Positions 30,090 to 40,693 of a DNA stretch of 64,000 bases are shown here, piece by piece. The position numbers and the translations under genes are program-made. Position 1 is the stretch's first letter. Every line of letters begins with the position of its first letter. The stretch lies in NCBI GenBank assembly GCA_029239355.1, contig JAQZAZ010000001.1:124001-188000 (forward strand), written 5' to 3'. Origin of the DNA: Sphingobacterium sp. (GTDB lineage Bacteria; Bacteroidota; Bacteroidia; Sphingobacteriales; Sphingobacteriaceae). Under the pieces are notes generated by a model. It saw only the letters and a list, made by a program, of their open reading frames with translations, had not been told where the DNA came from and made no database searches.

Positions 30090-30301
30090 TCAATGTAGGA
30101 TGATGTATACTTGCTGTCGTCGCTTCGTCGAGGTAAGCCATACACAAGTCTTCCATGTAAAACGCCCGTAGAAAAACTCCCCCGTCGAAACTAGGTAGTA
30201 AAATAGAAATATATGCATATTGGAGCTTATAAGCTGTTTTTTGACCGAAAATTATATGGTATTTGACGGATTTGTATACGGTCGGATGCTTTAAAATCTA
30301 C

Positions 30302-30309
30302 TAAGTTTG
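30302..30309 (+). promoter_or_regulatory. Putative -7 element in the leader of the SusC/SusD operon
   Basis: The 355-bp gap between the HTCS and susC (30090-30444) contains no gene. TAAGTTTG at 30302 fits the Bacteroidota TAnnTTTG element and would give a leader of about 130 nt. No well-spaced TTTG lies upstream, as expected if the AraC-type HTCS activates it. A palindrome AGCTTATAAGCT at 30224-30235 followed by T residues may mark the end of the preceding transcript. Confidence 0.3.
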
Positions 30310-30444
30310 ATGGTATAATCAATTATAAATCTGGGAAGGAAGCAATAATGCAACTGATGTAGCCAATGTAAACCATAGTTTATCATCTCCACTGTCTTTT
30401 CTGACCGGATTGTATTATTTACTGTTTAATTCGTATAGAAATTT

Positions 30445-33400
30445 ATGAACAACCTAAAAATTGTTTCTTTGTATACCATGTTGAGCGTTGCGCCAACCAT
30501 GTTATACGCCCAAGGGAAAATTACGGGACAGGTCTTGAATAAAGCCAATGAACCTATCATAGGTGCAAGTGTGATTATTGAAGGCGGAGGTAGGGGAACC
30601 TCAACGGACAAATCAGGGAAATTTGAACTGAATGCCAGTAAGGGTATGCTTGTCGTATCGTTTGTCGGATACAAAACCTATAAAGCGCCCTTGAATGGAA
30701 CGACAAATCTTGTAATTCAGCTGGAAAGTGATGATCATGTTTTGGAAGATGTGGTGGTAGTAGGTTATGGTAAACAATCCAAACGTAATATTACTGGGGC
30801 CGTCAGCAATATTAAGTCGGAGGATATCGTGCGTTCTTCGTCGACCACTACCGCTGGTGCGTTGGCTGGAAAGGTCCAAGGAATCTCAGTCCGGGCAAAG
30901 GACGCTCGCCCCGGTCGTGGTGCGGCAATCGAAATCCGTAATATGGGGTCTCCGTTGTATGTGATTGATGGGGTTGCCTATGGGGGACAGGAGGGGACAG
31001 ACTGGGTAGGCACACAGAACGGGTCGGGCGCAGATATCTTTAATGCCCTAAACCTCGAAGATATCGAAAGTATCTCTATTCTAAAGGATGCTGCTGCCGC
31101 TGTATACGGTTTCCGTGCATCTAAGGGTGTCGTGTTGATCACCACCAAGAAGGGGGCGAAAGGCGAGCGTGCAAAAATCAACATCAATGGTTATAAAGGT
31201 TGGCAAAATCTAACCCGCTTTCCGACAATGGCAAACGCCAAACAGTATACACGTGGATTGGTCGAAGCAGCGCAAAATGAAAATCGCGATCCGAAATCGG
31301 TTTATACGCCAGACGAATTGGCAAAGTGGCAAGCGGGCACAGAACCAGGGTACAAAAGCTATGATTATTACGATATGGTGATCCGAAAAGATATACCACA
31401 AAGTTATATCAACGCAAATATCACGGGAGGCAGCCAAAAATCTAATTATTTCCTTTCGATCGGGCATCTGAATCAAGAAGCCATGATTAAGGATTTTAAT
31501 TACAAGCGTACCAACTTCCAAGCAAATATGGAAGCGGAAGTGCTTAAGGGCTTGACCGTTGGGACACAGATTTCGGGAAGACATGAAGGAACACAAGATG
31601 TGGGCTTACCAGGAGGCGATGGCTATTTCTCTTCTATACTGGCTATTATGAAAAATAGGCCAACAGTGGGGCCTTATGCCAATGATAATCCTGCGTATAT
31701 TAATCATACAAATGATTTTCCGTATAATCCGGCACTTTTCAGTCGTGACATCGTCGGCTATAAGGACAATAAATACTTGGCTGGAAATGTGAATCTCTTT
31801 GCTGCATATAAAACAAGCTTTGGTCTTTCAGCTAAAGGAACGGTTTCCTACAATTATACCAATAATAAATTTGAAGGTTTTCAATATACGTATGATGTTT
31901 ATCGTTATGAAAACGATGTTTATAAGCGAACAGGAGGAAGTGATGCGGGATGGCGATACGATACCAGCAGAGAAATTGTTTCTAGATTTGCCCAATTCCA
32001 AATTGACTACAACAAGCAGATCGGCGATCATACCTTAGCCGGAATGTTGGGCTACGAGCGGTCCGATTGGGATCGAGTCTATAAAGCATTGGGTGCAAAT
32101 CCATCAAACAATTATATTCCATTATTGCGGCTTTCAGAACTCAATGGTCTGACTGATGAATGGGCTTACGAAGCACGTGCAGGATACATTGGCCGTATCA
32201 ATTACAATTACAAAGGTAAGTATTTACTGGAAGTCCTGGGACGTTACGATGGTTCGTTTAAATATTATGAAGGAAAACGTTGGGGAATTTTTCCCGGAGC
32301 ATCTGTCGGTTGGCGTATTTCAGATGAGGGATTTTTCAAACCATTAAAATCGGTCATAAATGATCTAAAACTACGTGGTTCCGTTGGGCAAACGGGGTTA
32401 GAGGAAGGAGTAGGTATGCACGATTATCTCGCTGGATATAACTGGGCAGCAGGAAGTGCCGTATTGGATGGCGCGTACGTGCCTGGTGTACAGCCTCGCG
32501 CACTGCCAGTTCGCAATCTTTCCTGGGTAAAAAATACCAATTATAATATCGGGATGGACCTATCCTTGTTGAAAAACAAACTGACACTGACAGCAGATGT
32601 CTTTAAAATAATTCGTACGGGTTATCCGGGCAAACGGTACGACGTGTTGTTGCCAGTAGAAATCGGGTATGATCTGCCAAATGAAAATCTCAATAAAAAT
32701 GCATACTATGGCGCCGAAGGCATCATTACCTATGCGGATAAAGTTGGTGAACTGAATTACATAGTCAGTGGAAATATGACGTTCTCCCGTTACCGTGACG
32801 TCGCAACCTACAAACCCCGATTCAGCAACGCTTTTAATGAATACCGTAGCTCAATCGAGGATCGTTGGGGTGGAGTCTGGTGGGGATACCAAGTAGTAGG
32901 ACGATTTCAGTCAGAAGAAGATATCCGTAATCACCCAATCAATAATGATGGCCAGAATAACAGAACCCAGCTACCTGGTGATCTGATTTATAAGGATGTG
33001 AATGGTGACGGTGTCATCAACGAAATGGATGAGCGTCCGATCGGTTATCCAACGGGCTGGGCTCCGATGATGAGCTTCGGAGGCAGGATTGGCCTCGACT
33101 GGAAAGGCATCAACTTAAATATTGACCTATCCGGTGGTGCGATACAATCCTGGTTTCAGGATTATGAATTACGCAATGCATTTCACGGTGGTGGTAATTC
33201 GCCAGCTTACCTGCTTGAAGATAGATGGCATCGTAAAGATCCGTATGATCCCAATAGTGACTGGGTTGCGGGTAGATATCCTGCGATTCGTAACGGAAAT
33301 TCCGGTCCAAATAGTAAAAACAGTGACTTTTGGCTTACCAATGTACGTTACCTACGCGTTCGAAACTTGGAGGTAGGCTATAACTTGCCCAAGGCCTGGA

Positions 33401-33567
33401 TACAAAAGGTAAAGGCCGAAAAAGTACGCTTTTATGTTAACGCTTCGAATCTGATTTCTTTCGATAATGTCAAGGATTTTCAGATCGATCCAGAGATCGA
33501 AGCCAGAGCTGCGGTGGTGTATCCGCAACAAAGAGTATTTATGGTTGGATTTAATATGACTTTTTAA
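30445..33567 (+). CDS. SusC-like TonB-dependent oligosaccharide transporter
   Basis: 1040 residues, a normal length for SusC. Signal peptide (to YAQ), carboxypeptidase-regulatory-like domain (ITGQVLNKANEPIIGASVII), TonB-box region (LEDVVVVGYGKQ), plug with SISILKDAAAAVYGFRASKG, and a beta barrel ending in an aromatic residue (FMVGFNMTF). It transports oligosaccharides across the outer membrane with energy from TonB. The SusD partner starts one base after its stop codon. A calcium-binding-like DVNGDGVINEMDE loop is visible in the barrel region. Confidence 0.96.
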   Translation: MNNLKIVSLYTMLSVAPTMLYAQGKITGQVLNKANEPIIGASVIIEGGGRGTSTDKSGKFELNASKGMLVVSFVGYKTYKAPLNGTTNLVIQLESDDHVLEDVVVVGYGKQSKRNITGAVSNIKSEDIVRSSSTTTAGALAGKVQGISVRAKDARPGRGAAIEIRNMGSPLYVIDGVAYGGQEGTDWVGTQNGSGADIFNALNLEDIESISILKDAAAAVYGFRASKGVVLITTKKGAKGERAKININGYKGWQNLTRFPTMANAKQYTRGLVEAAQNENRDPKSVYTPDELAKWQAGTEPGYKSYDYYDMVIRKDIPQSYINANITGGSQKSNYFLSIGHLNQEAMIKDFNYKRTNFQANMEAEVLKGLTVGTQISGRHEGTQDVGLPGGDGYFSSILAIMKNRPTVGPYANDNPAYINHTNDFPYNPALFSRDIVGYKDNKYLAGNVNLFAAYKTSFGLSAKGTVSYNYTNNKFEGFQYTYDVYRYENDVYKRTGGSDAGWRYDTSREIVSRFAQFQIDYNKQIGDHTLAGMLGYERSDWDRVYKALGANPSNNYIPLLRLSELNGLTDEWAYEARAGYIGRINYNYKGKYLLEVLGRYDGSFKYYEGKRWGIFPGASVGWRISDEGFFKPLKSVINDLKLRGSVGQTGLEEGVGMHDYLAGYNWAAGSAVLDGAYVPGVQPRALPVRNLSWVKNTNYNIGMDLSLLKNKLTLTADVFKIIRTGYPGKRYDVLLPVEIGYDLPNENLNKNAYYGAEGIITYADKVGELNYIVSGNMTFSRYRDVATYKPRFSNAFNEYRSSIEDRWGGVWWGYQVVGRFQSEEDIRNHPINNDGQNNRTQLPGDLIYKDVNGDGVINEMDERPIGYPTGWAPMMSFGGRIGLDWKGINLNIDLSGGAIQSWFQDYELRNAFHGGGNSPAYLLEDRWHRKDPYDPNSDWVAGRYPAIRNGNSGPNSKNSDFWLTNVRYLRVRNLEVGYNLPKAWIQKVKAEKVRFYVNASNLISFDNVKDFQIDPEIEARAAVVYPQQRVFMVGFNMTF

Positions 33568-33568
33568 C

Positions 33569-35431
33569 ATGAAATTACGATATATATACATGGGAATAAT
33601 GCTATTTACAGTCTCTTTACTGAATAGCTGCAAGCATGACGACTGGTTCGATCGGGATTCCAAGAATTTGATTACGGACGAACAACTATGGAATGATCCT
33701 AAATTACTGACTTCCTTGGTTGCAAATTATTACGACAGGTTACCGACAATGCATGGCGTTTTTAATACTGGCGGAATGACGGAGCTGGACGATGCAATGT
33801 GGTCGGGGCATCGTGACCAAAATTGGCGTAATGATTTTCAATTTGGCGATGACTACGGTCGGTATTGGGATTATGGATTCATCCGTGATTTGAACCTTTC
33901 GTTGGAAAATATTGAAAAGCTTAGCACACAGTTGACTGATGTACAACGGAAACAGTACATTGCCGAAATACGATTTATCCGTGCTTTTGTATATTTTGAG
34001 CTTGTTAAACGTATGGGAGGAGTGCCTATTGTCACGACGCAGTTGATCTATGATTTTAGTGGCGATCCTACCCCCTTACAGGTTGCACGATCCAAAGAGC
34101 ACGAAGTATATGACTTTATCTACAAAGAACTGGAGGAGATCAAGGAAGACCTTGTTGTGAACAACAATAGCAAGACTAGGGCCAATAAATATGCTGCTTT
34201 GGCCTTAGAAAGTCGGGCGATGCTATATGCAGCTTCCATCGCCAAGTACAATAATCTCATGGCTTCACCGATAACCACTGCTGGTGGAGAGGTGGGGATT
34301 CCGGCTAATATGGCAACTGCTTATTATAGCAAGTCCCTAGCGGCATCAAAGGAAATTATGGATGGTCCTTATGTATTATATAATGAAAATGCAGATAAAG
34401 GAGCCAACTTCTATGATATGCTCAACAAGAAAACTGGTAAAGAAGTAATTTTTGCCAAAGACTTTGCGACAAGTTTGAAGGTGCATCGATTTGCATATGA
34501 TAACATTGTCAGGAGCTTAACGGAGGATAATGAATCATCGTCGACGGTTTCACCGTCATTGAGCTTTGTTGAAAGTTTTGATTATTTGGATGGTAGTAAA
34601 GGTACGTTACATAATAAAAATGCTGATGGTAGCTATATTGCCTATCAGCATATCGATGACATTTTTGCGAATAAAGATGCGCGTTTGTTTGGAACGGTCG
34701 TTTATCCGGGAACGTCGTTTCGTGGTAAATCTGTAAGTATCCAGGCCGGTGTGGCGATTTGGAATAACAATAATTATCGGTTTCATGTAGCACCACAACT
34801 TGGACAACAGTTGAAAGAGGAATTAGGAAAAGAATATGCCGGAGGCTTATGGACTGGTTTTGATGGACCGTTGTACGATGCACAAGATGTGAGCAATACA
34901 GGATTTTATATCCGAAAGTTTGTGAGCGATGCACCTGCTGCAAGTACCCGTGGAACATCGGCGGCCAACTGGTGGCCTTGGTTTCGCCTTGGTGAAATTT
35001 ATTTGAATGCGACTGAGGCGGCATTCGAGCTTGGCCAATTGGGAGATGCGCAAATGTATGTCAATAAGGTACGCGAACGGGCGGGATTTCCAGCCAACAG
35101 TGTTGTCAAGCTCACGATGGATATCATCCGTAATGAACGCCGTGTTGAGCTGGCATTCGAAGATCACCGGTTCTACGATCTCAAAAGATGGCGTATGGCA
35201 CACCTGGTGTGGGGGGGATCTGAAAACGATGCAAATGCCGTAGTGTATGGTTTATATGCATACCGAATCGCGCGTCCAGGACATGTAGATAACGGTAAAT
35301 TTATTTTTGAACGCGTTAGACCTGCTCGATTCAGAAGGGCCCGTTTTTTCCGGATGGCCAACTATTATGCATCGATCAGTCAGGATGTTATCAATAAGAA
35401 CCCTAAAATCGTTAGAAATCCATTCCATTAA
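33569..35431 (+). CDS. SusD-like surface glycan-binding lipoprotein
   Basis: 620 residues. The lipobox SLLNSC puts the lipidated Cys at position 21. SusD/RagB features include RAFVYFELVKRMGGVPIVT, KYAALALESRAMLYAAS and the C-terminal WWPWFRLGEIYLNATEAAFE with RNERRVELAFEDHRFYDLKR. It would form the lid of the adjacent SusC and capture oligosaccharides at the cell surface. The spacing to SusC is one base, indicating tight co-expression. Confidence 0.95.
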   Translation: MKLRYIYMGIMLFTVSLLNSCKHDDWFDRDSKNLITDEQLWNDPKLLTSLVANYYDRLPTMHGVFNTGGMTELDDAMWSGHRDQNWRNDFQFGDDYGRYWDYGFIRDLNLSLENIEKLSTQLTDVQRKQYIAEIRFIRAFVYFELVKRMGGVPIVTTQLIYDFSGDPTPLQVARSKEHEVYDFIYKELEEIKEDLVVNNNSKTRANKYAALALESRAMLYAASIAKYNNLMASPITTAGGEVGIPANMATAYYSKSLAASKEIMDGPYVLYNENADKGANFYDMLNKKTGKEVIFAKDFATSLKVHRFAYDNIVRSLTEDNESSSTVSPSLSFVESFDYLDGSKGTLHNKNADGSYIAYQHIDDIFANKDARLFGTVVYPGTSFRGKSVSIQAGVAIWNNNNYRFHVAPQLGQQLKEELGKEYAGGLWTGFDGPLYDAQDVSNTGFYIRKFVSDAPAASTRGTSAANWWPWFRLGEIYLNATEAAFELGQLGDAQMYVNKVRERAGFPANSVVKLTMDIIRNERRVELAFEDHRFYDLKRWRMAHLVWGGSENDANAVVYGLYAYRIARPGHVDNGKFIFERVRPARFRRARFFRMANYYASISQDVINKNPKIVRNPFH

Positions 35432-35443
35432 TCTATTTGTAGT

Positions 35444-36121
35444 ATGAATATGAAATTTTTTAGCTTAATCGTAGTTTGTGCAAGTCTACAGTTGATAGGA
35501 TGCGAGTACGACAATTATGAAGCGCCTAAATCGACGCTTTCGGGACGAGTTGTCTATGAGGGGAAGACCGTTGCTGTGAGAAATAACGGGCCGCAGCTCG
35601 AGTTATGGCAAGATGGATATGCCCTTCGTTCGGCCATACCAGTTTATTTCAATCAGGATGGTACTTTTGCAGTCAGCTTATTTGACGGTGAATATAAGCT
35701 CGTCCGAAAGGGCGATTCTCCTTGGTTGCAACAAGCCACGGACACCATTTTGGTAGAAGTGAAAGGAAATACAATAATTGACGTACCTGTAACCCCTTAT
35801 TTTACGGTCACAAATGAGTCATTTAAAAAAAATAATAATAGTATCACCGCAAATTTTACAGTGAATAAAATTGTGAGTACAGCAAACTTGGAGTATGTCC
35901 GTTTGTATCTTGGAAAGTCCATTCTGACGGATCAGGTACAGCAAGAGCTGCGTATAGATGCAAATCTATCCACGCTTACTTTGGGGCAGCCAACAACAAT
36001 TGTGGGCGAGCTGCCTGACAATTTGAAAAACCTGGATTATGTGTTTGTCCGAGTTGGTGTAAAATCGACGTTGTCCGGAGAATATTATTACACGCAAGTT
36101 CAAAAAATCGCTTTGAAATAG
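35444..36121 (+). CDS. DUF3823-type surface lipoprotein of the sus operon
   Basis: 225 residues. Lipobox QLIGC with Cys20, then two beta-rich domains: STLSGRVVYEGKTV...GPQLELWQDGY... followed by DVPVTPYFTVTNESFKKNNN. This matches the DUF3823 family, which commonly follows SusD in pentose-related loci and is presumed to help bind glycan at the surface. It starts 12 bp after susD. The ligand is unknown. Confidence 0.85.
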   Translation: MNMKFFSLIVVCASLQLIGCEYDNYEAPKSTLSGRVVYEGKTVAVRNNGPQLELWQDGYALRSAIPVYFNQDGTFAVSLFDGEYKLVRKGDSPWLQQATDTILVEVKGNTIIDVPVTPYFTVTNESFKKNNNSITANFTVNKIVSTANLEYVRLYLGKSILTDQVQQELRIDANLSTLTLGQPTTIVGELPDNLKNLDYVFVRVGVKSTLSGEYYYTQVQKIALK

Positions 36122-36226
36122 GTATGCTATGAGAAAATTATTGAACTTAGCGGATACGAACCACTCTACTGCAACTTGTACATTCTTTTTGGAATACACC
36201 AATGTCTTAGAATTATATAAATCTGA

Positions 36227-38140
36227 ATGAAAAATAATAGAATCACATACGTTATTACATTACTTTTAATATTTGCTACGCATCATATTTATGCGCAGGT
36301 TTATCAGAATGGGCCCGCCGAGAAGGATTTTTCAGGCTACCTGTTTGCTTACTTCAAAGGGAACGCAGTAGCGGATGAAGCAGTCTGCTTTGCTGTCAGC
36401 ACGGATGGCTATACCTACCGCGCACTTAACGACAATCGTCCCATTCTGGATTCGAAGACCATCAGCAAAACTGGTGGCGTAAGGGATCCCCATATCCTCC
36501 GTGGGGTGGATGGCAAGACATTTTTTATGGTGCTCACCGATATGACCTCTTCAAAGGGCTGGGATTCCAATCGCGGGATGGTCTTGCTGAAATCTAACGA
36601 TTTATTGCATTGGGAGCATCGGACAATTGATATTCAGCATCGTTTCAATGGACATGAAAACCTGAAGCGTGTGTGGGCTCCCCAAACAATATTTGACCCC
36701 GCTGTTGGAAAGTATATGGTGTATTGGTCCATGAAACATGGGGATGGTCCGGATATTATCTATTATGCTTATGCCAATAGGGATTTTACGGATTTTGAGA
36801 GCGAACCACAGGTGCTGTTTCTTCCTAAAAATGGTAAATCATGTATTGATGGAGACATTATCGAAAAAAATGGCTTATTTTACCTGTTCTACAAAACGGA
36901 GGGCCACGGCAATGGAATCAAACTGGCCATGACTGACGCTTTGACCTCGGGGAAATGGATTGAACAGCCAGGTTATAAACAACAAACCAAAGATGCAGTG
37001 GAAGGGTCCGGCGTCTTCAAATTGAACCAGGCAAGTCAATATATCCTGATGTATGATGTGTATGGGAAAGGAAAATATCAATTTTGTATTTCCGATGACC
37101 TTGATCGTTTTAAGGTGATTGATCACGAGATCACGATGGATTTTCACCCTAGGCATGGGACGATCATCCCGATTTCCAGGCAGGAACTCCGCCATCTAAC
37201 TTCAAAGTGGGGCACACCAACAGGGATGCAGCTGCCGCAAAAAAAGAATCCGATATTGGATGGTTTTTATGCAGATCCCGATGTCCTTTATTCCAATAAG
37301 ACTAAAAGGTATTATATCTATCCGACTAGTGATGGCTTCGACGGCTGGGGTGGTTTTTATTTTAAGACTTTCTCCTCCTCGGATCTTATAAACTGGCAGG
37401 ATGAGGGGGTAATTTTGGATCTAAAAAGAGATGTCCCATGGGGGCCACGAAATGCCTGGGCCCCTACAATCGCAGAGAAAAAAGTAAGGGGTGATTATCG
37501 ATATTACTATTATTTTACAGCTGCGCAAAAAATAGGTGTTGCGGTATCCGATCTACCAACAGGCCCATTCCAAGATTCTGGAAAACCGTTGATTGATTTC
37601 AAACCCGAAGGCGCAAAGGGCGGACAGGAGATTGATCCGGCGGTGTTCAATGACCCTAAGTCTGGTAAAAGCTATCTGTATTGGGGGAATGGTTATCTTG
37701 CAGTTGCCGAGCTCGATAGGGATATGGTGTCCATCAAAAAGAATACAATCAAGGTCTTGACGCCTGACAAAACATTTCGAGAAGGCGTGTATGTTTTCTA
37801 TCGTAATGGACTTTACTATTTCCTTTGGTCGGAGGATGATACCCGCAGCGAGAATTATCGTGTACGTTATGGGACTTCCACTTCACCCTATGGTCCGATC
37901 ACTGTGCCAGAGAAGAATTTGATTTTGCAAAAGGATCCCGCGAAAGGCATTTACGGTACCGGGCATAACTCAGTTTTGCAGCTGCCAGGTACGGATGAAT
38001 GGTATATTGTCTACCACCGTTTTAATTATCCCTATGGTATTGGGATGGGGGATGCTGCCGGCTTCAATCGGGAAGTATGTATGGATCGTCTATATTTTGA
38101 TTCCAATGGCCAGATCGTACCAGTCATCCCAACACATTAA
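36227..38140 (+). CDS. Tandem GH43-GH43 glycosidase
   Basis: 637 residues with signal peptide to IYA and two propellers. The N-terminal module (about 30-325) carries Asp in VRDPHILRGVDG, Asp in SCIDGDIIEKNG and Glu in AVEGSGVFKL. The C-terminal module (about 345-635) carries Asp in FYADPDVLYSN, Asp in EIDPAVFNDPKSG and Glu in FREGVYVFYRNG. Both modules appear to keep a full acidic triad, so two activities such as arabinofuranosidase plus xylosidase are possible. The gene follows the sus genes after 105 bp and precedes GH2 by 27 bp. Confidence 0.9.
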   Translation: MKNNRITYVITLLLIFATHHIYAQVYQNGPAEKDFSGYLFAYFKGNAVADEAVCFAVSTDGYTYRALNDNRPILDSKTISKTGGVRDPHILRGVDGKTFFMVLTDMTSSKGWDSNRGMVLLKSNDLLHWEHRTIDIQHRFNGHENLKRVWAPQTIFDPAVGKYMVYWSMKHGDGPDIIYYAYANRDFTDFESEPQVLFLPKNGKSCIDGDIIEKNGLFYLFYKTEGHGNGIKLAMTDALTSGKWIEQPGYKQQTKDAVEGSGVFKLNQASQYILMYDVYGKGKYQFCISDDLDRFKVIDHEITMDFHPRHGTIIPISRQELRHLTSKWGTPTGMQLPQKKNPILDGFYADPDVLYSNKTKRYYIYPTSDGFDGWGGFYFKTFSSSDLINWQDEGVILDLKRDVPWGPRNAWAPTIAEKKVRGDYRYYYYFTAAQKIGVAVSDLPTGPFQDSGKPLIDFKPEGAKGGQEIDPAVFNDPKSGKSYLYWGNGYLAVAELDRDMVSIKKNTIKVLTPDKTFREGVYVFYRNGLYYFLWSEDDTRSENYRVRYGTSTSPYGPITVPEKNLILQKDPAKGIYGTGHNSVLQLPGTDEWYIVYHRFNYPYGIGMGDAAGFNREVCMDRLYFDSNGQIVPVIPTH

Positions 38141-38167
38141 TCATATCAACCTAAGCTACAACGAAAA

Positions 38168-40669
38168 ATGAGAACATTAATTAACACTATTGCGATCCTA
38201 TCCGCATCAGTTTTAATAGGCAGAAGTAACCTGTATGCCCAACCGGGCTTTGGTGTCGCTCAGCGTATTAATTCAGATTGGTTCTTTCATTTGGGCGCTA
38301 AAGGAGGTGTGAAGGATATTAAAGATCTGGATGACAATGCCTGGAAACCCGTGGTGCTGCCTCATGATTGGGGCGTGAAATATCCACTAAGCCCAAACCT
38401 GGCTAGCGCCACAGGATATCTGCCAGGCGGTATTGGCTGGTATCAAAAGAAGCTCGCAATACCTATTGAGAATCAGGGGGAAAAGATATTTCTTTATTTT
38501 GAAGGCGTCTATAATCGGAGTGAGGTTTTTGTCAATGGAAAATCCGTCGGTAAACGCCCTAATGGCTATGTATCTTTTTCTTATGATATCAGTCCATATA
38601 TCGCATTTGGCAAAGAAAATACCATAGCTGTTAAGGTAGATCATAGCCAAAATGCAGATTCACGCTGGTATACAGGATCGGGGATCTATCGTGATGTATG
38701 GCTGGTGAAGGCCAGTCAATTACATATAGACCAATGGGGTGTATATGCTTATCCAGAACTGAAAGGAGACGAAGGGATTCTTAATACCGAAATTACTATT
38801 GTCAATAGTTCTACGGCGCCTAGCCCAATTACTGTGCAGCAAGAATTGATTGAGGCAGGGGGAAAACTCGTTTCAAAAAAATCAAAAAAACTTCGCGTTC
38901 ATGCTGGGGACAAAGAAACTGTACAGCAACAGTTAAGGGTTAAAAATCCGAGTTTGTGGAGTTTGGACCAGCCTATACAGTATACGTTGCGTACAACACT
39001 ATGGCAAAATGGGAAACAGATTGACCAGTCCGAAGTAAAGACTGGCTTTAGGACATTTACTTTTGATCCCAACAAGGGCTTCGCTTTAAATAACGAATGG
39101 ATGAAAGTGAAGGGCGTCTGCCTACATCATGATGCTGGTGTGCTCGGGGCTGAGGTCTATACCGAAGTATGGAAACGTCGTTTGCTCACCTTAAAATCGC
39201 TGGGCGTTAATGCCATCCGTACGAGCCACAACCCGCAGGCCTCCTCGTTATACACGTTATGTGATGAGCTTGGCCTATTGGTCATGGATGAAGCATTTGA
39301 TGAATGGGAATTTCCGAAACGAAAGTGGTTACAAGGTTGGAATGTGGGTACACCAGGATTTGAAGGTGCGTATGACTTTTTTGAAGAATGGGGGGAGCGG
39401 GATTTGGCGGATATGGTCAAAAGGGATAGAAATCACCTTTCTATTTTTGCCTGGAGTATAGGTAATGAAGTTGACTATCCAAATGATCCTTATTCGCATC
39501 CGATACTAAACGGTGAAAAAAAAGAAGGCGGCTTTACACAGGCCTCTTATGGAGGGTATAAAAAGGAGGCACCCGATGCGATGCGCTTGGGAGATATTGC
39601 CAAACGCCTGGTTGCTGTGGTGAAAAAATACGATCGAAGCCGAGCGGTGACAGCCGGTCTAGCTGGTGTCGCGATGTCCAACGAGACTGCCTACCCTGGA
39701 GCTCTTGATATTGCTGGTTACAATTATACCGAAAGCCGTTATCTTGAAGATCATCAGCGCTTTCCAACACGTGTGATTTTTGGCAGTGAAAATAGACATG
39801 ATCTGCCTGCGTGGCTAGCTGTACGTGATAACACGCATATATTTGGCCAATTTTTATGGACTGGGATCGACTACTTAGGGGAGTCAGGACGCTGGCCTTC
39901 GCGTGGGTTTTATTCAGGACTATTGGATTTTGCAGGCTTTATCAAGCCTCGTGGGTATTATCGTCAGTCTTTATGGACGGACAAACCCATGGCCTATTTG
40001 GGAACTTACCCATTGGGTGGGGGGAGTGGTGTGTCTGACCTTTGGACAACTTCGGAATCAGAACAGCGGCCACGAAAGAATGAAAACCCTTCGATGGATG
40101 CGTGGCCGATCTGGAATTATCAGGATGGTCAGCTGATCCGTGTGGTATGTTATACCAATAGTGCCGGAGCTCGACTGGAACTGAACGGCAATATTGTTGG
40201 CGAAGAGAAAAAATACGATGCGAAGACAGGGATCATCTTTTGGGATATTCCGTATAAGGCAGGCAAGTTGGAGGTTGTGGGGTCGGATGTAAACGGAAAA
40301 CAAGCTGTCCGCCATGCTATTCAATCTAGTCAGCGGCCAGCTTCCATCCAAGCGATAGTGGTGGAAGATCAGCAAACTAATGTGGGTGCTGTTGTTCAGA
40401 TTGCTATACAGATTGTAGATGAAAAAGGTATTCCCGTAGCTTTATCTGACGATGAAGTCACCTGTGATGTGGTTGGAAACGCACGCCTACTTGGCTTGGA
40501 AGCAGGAAATAATACAGATATGGGCGATTATACGGATAATAGACAGCGGGTTTACCACGGTAAAATGATGGTGTATGTTCAATCTTTAGGCAAATCGGGA
40601 GATAAAATCAATCTTCGATTTACTTCGCCATGGCTGAAAACAGCTTCCGTAGCTTATGTCATCAATTAA
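38168..40669 (+). CDS. GH2 family glycosidase (beta-galactosidase-like)
   Basis: 833 residues with signal peptide to YAQ. Order of domains: sugar-binding jelly roll (NSDWFFHLGAKGG, HDWGVKYPLSPN), immunoglobulin-like, TIM barrel, then C-terminal beta domains of DUF4982 type. Acid/base Glu434 is in WSIGNEVDYPND and nucleophile Glu541 in IFGSENRHD. GVCLHHDAGVLGAEVY is the usual GH2 barrel entry. GH2 members of Bacteroidota glycan loci act as beta-galactosidases, beta-glucuronidases or on beta-linked arabinopyranose-like residues; the exact substrate is open. It converges with the GH127/146 gene. Confidence 0.92.
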   Translation: MRTLINTIAILSASVLIGRSNLYAQPGFGVAQRINSDWFFHLGAKGGVKDIKDLDDNAWKPVVLPHDWGVKYPLSPNLASATGYLPGGIGWYQKKLAIPIENQGEKIFLYFEGVYNRSEVFVNGKSVGKRPNGYVSFSYDISPYIAFGKENTIAVKVDHSQNADSRWYTGSGIYRDVWLVKASQLHIDQWGVYAYPELKGDEGILNTEITIVNSSTAPSPITVQQELIEAGGKLVSKKSKKLRVHAGDKETVQQQLRVKNPSLWSLDQPIQYTLRTTLWQNGKQIDQSEVKTGFRTFTFDPNKGFALNNEWMKVKGVCLHHDAGVLGAEVYTEVWKRRLLTLKSLGVNAIRTSHNPQASSLYTLCDELGLLVMDEAFDEWEFPKRKWLQGWNVGTPGFEGAYDFFEEWGERDLADMVKRDRNHLSIFAWSIGNEVDYPNDPYSHPILNGEKKEGGFTQASYGGYKKEAPDAMRLGDIAKRLVAVVKKYDRSRAVTAGLAGVAMSNETAYPGALDIAGYNYTESRYLEDHQRFPTRVIFGSENRHDLPAWLAVRDNTHIFGQFLWTGIDYLGESGRWPSRGFYSGLLDFAGFIKPRGYYRQSLWTDKPMAYLGTYPLGGGSGVSDLWTTSESEQRPRKNENPSMDAWPIWNYQDGQLIRVVCYTNSAGARLELNGNIVGEEKKYDAKTGIIFWDIPYKAGKLEVVGSDVNGKQAVRHAIQSSQRPASIQAIVVEDQQTNVGAVVQIAIQIVDEKGIPVALSDDEVTCDVVGNARLLGLEAGNNTDMGDYTDNRQRVYHGKMMVYVQSLGKSGDKINLRFTSPWLKTASVAYVIN

Positions 40670-40670
40670 A

Positions 40671-40693
40671 GCTCCGATCAATCTGATCGGAGC
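40671..40693. terminator. Hairpin between convergent GH2 and GH127/146 genes
   Basis: GCTCCGATCA (40671-40680) and TGATCGGAGC (40684-40693) form a perfect 10-bp stem with a 3-nt loop. Reading on the minus strand it is followed by TTTAATT, so it can terminate the GH127/146 transcript; it also lies just after the GH2 stop. The hairpin overlaps the last codons of the minus-strand gene. Confidence 0.6.

Noticed and set aside
34509-35024. Long open frame (171 codons) antisense to the SusD gene
   Set aside because: It lies wholly inside a certain gene, has no domain or signal peptide and its composition (many H, Q, Y, S) is that of an antisense shadow.
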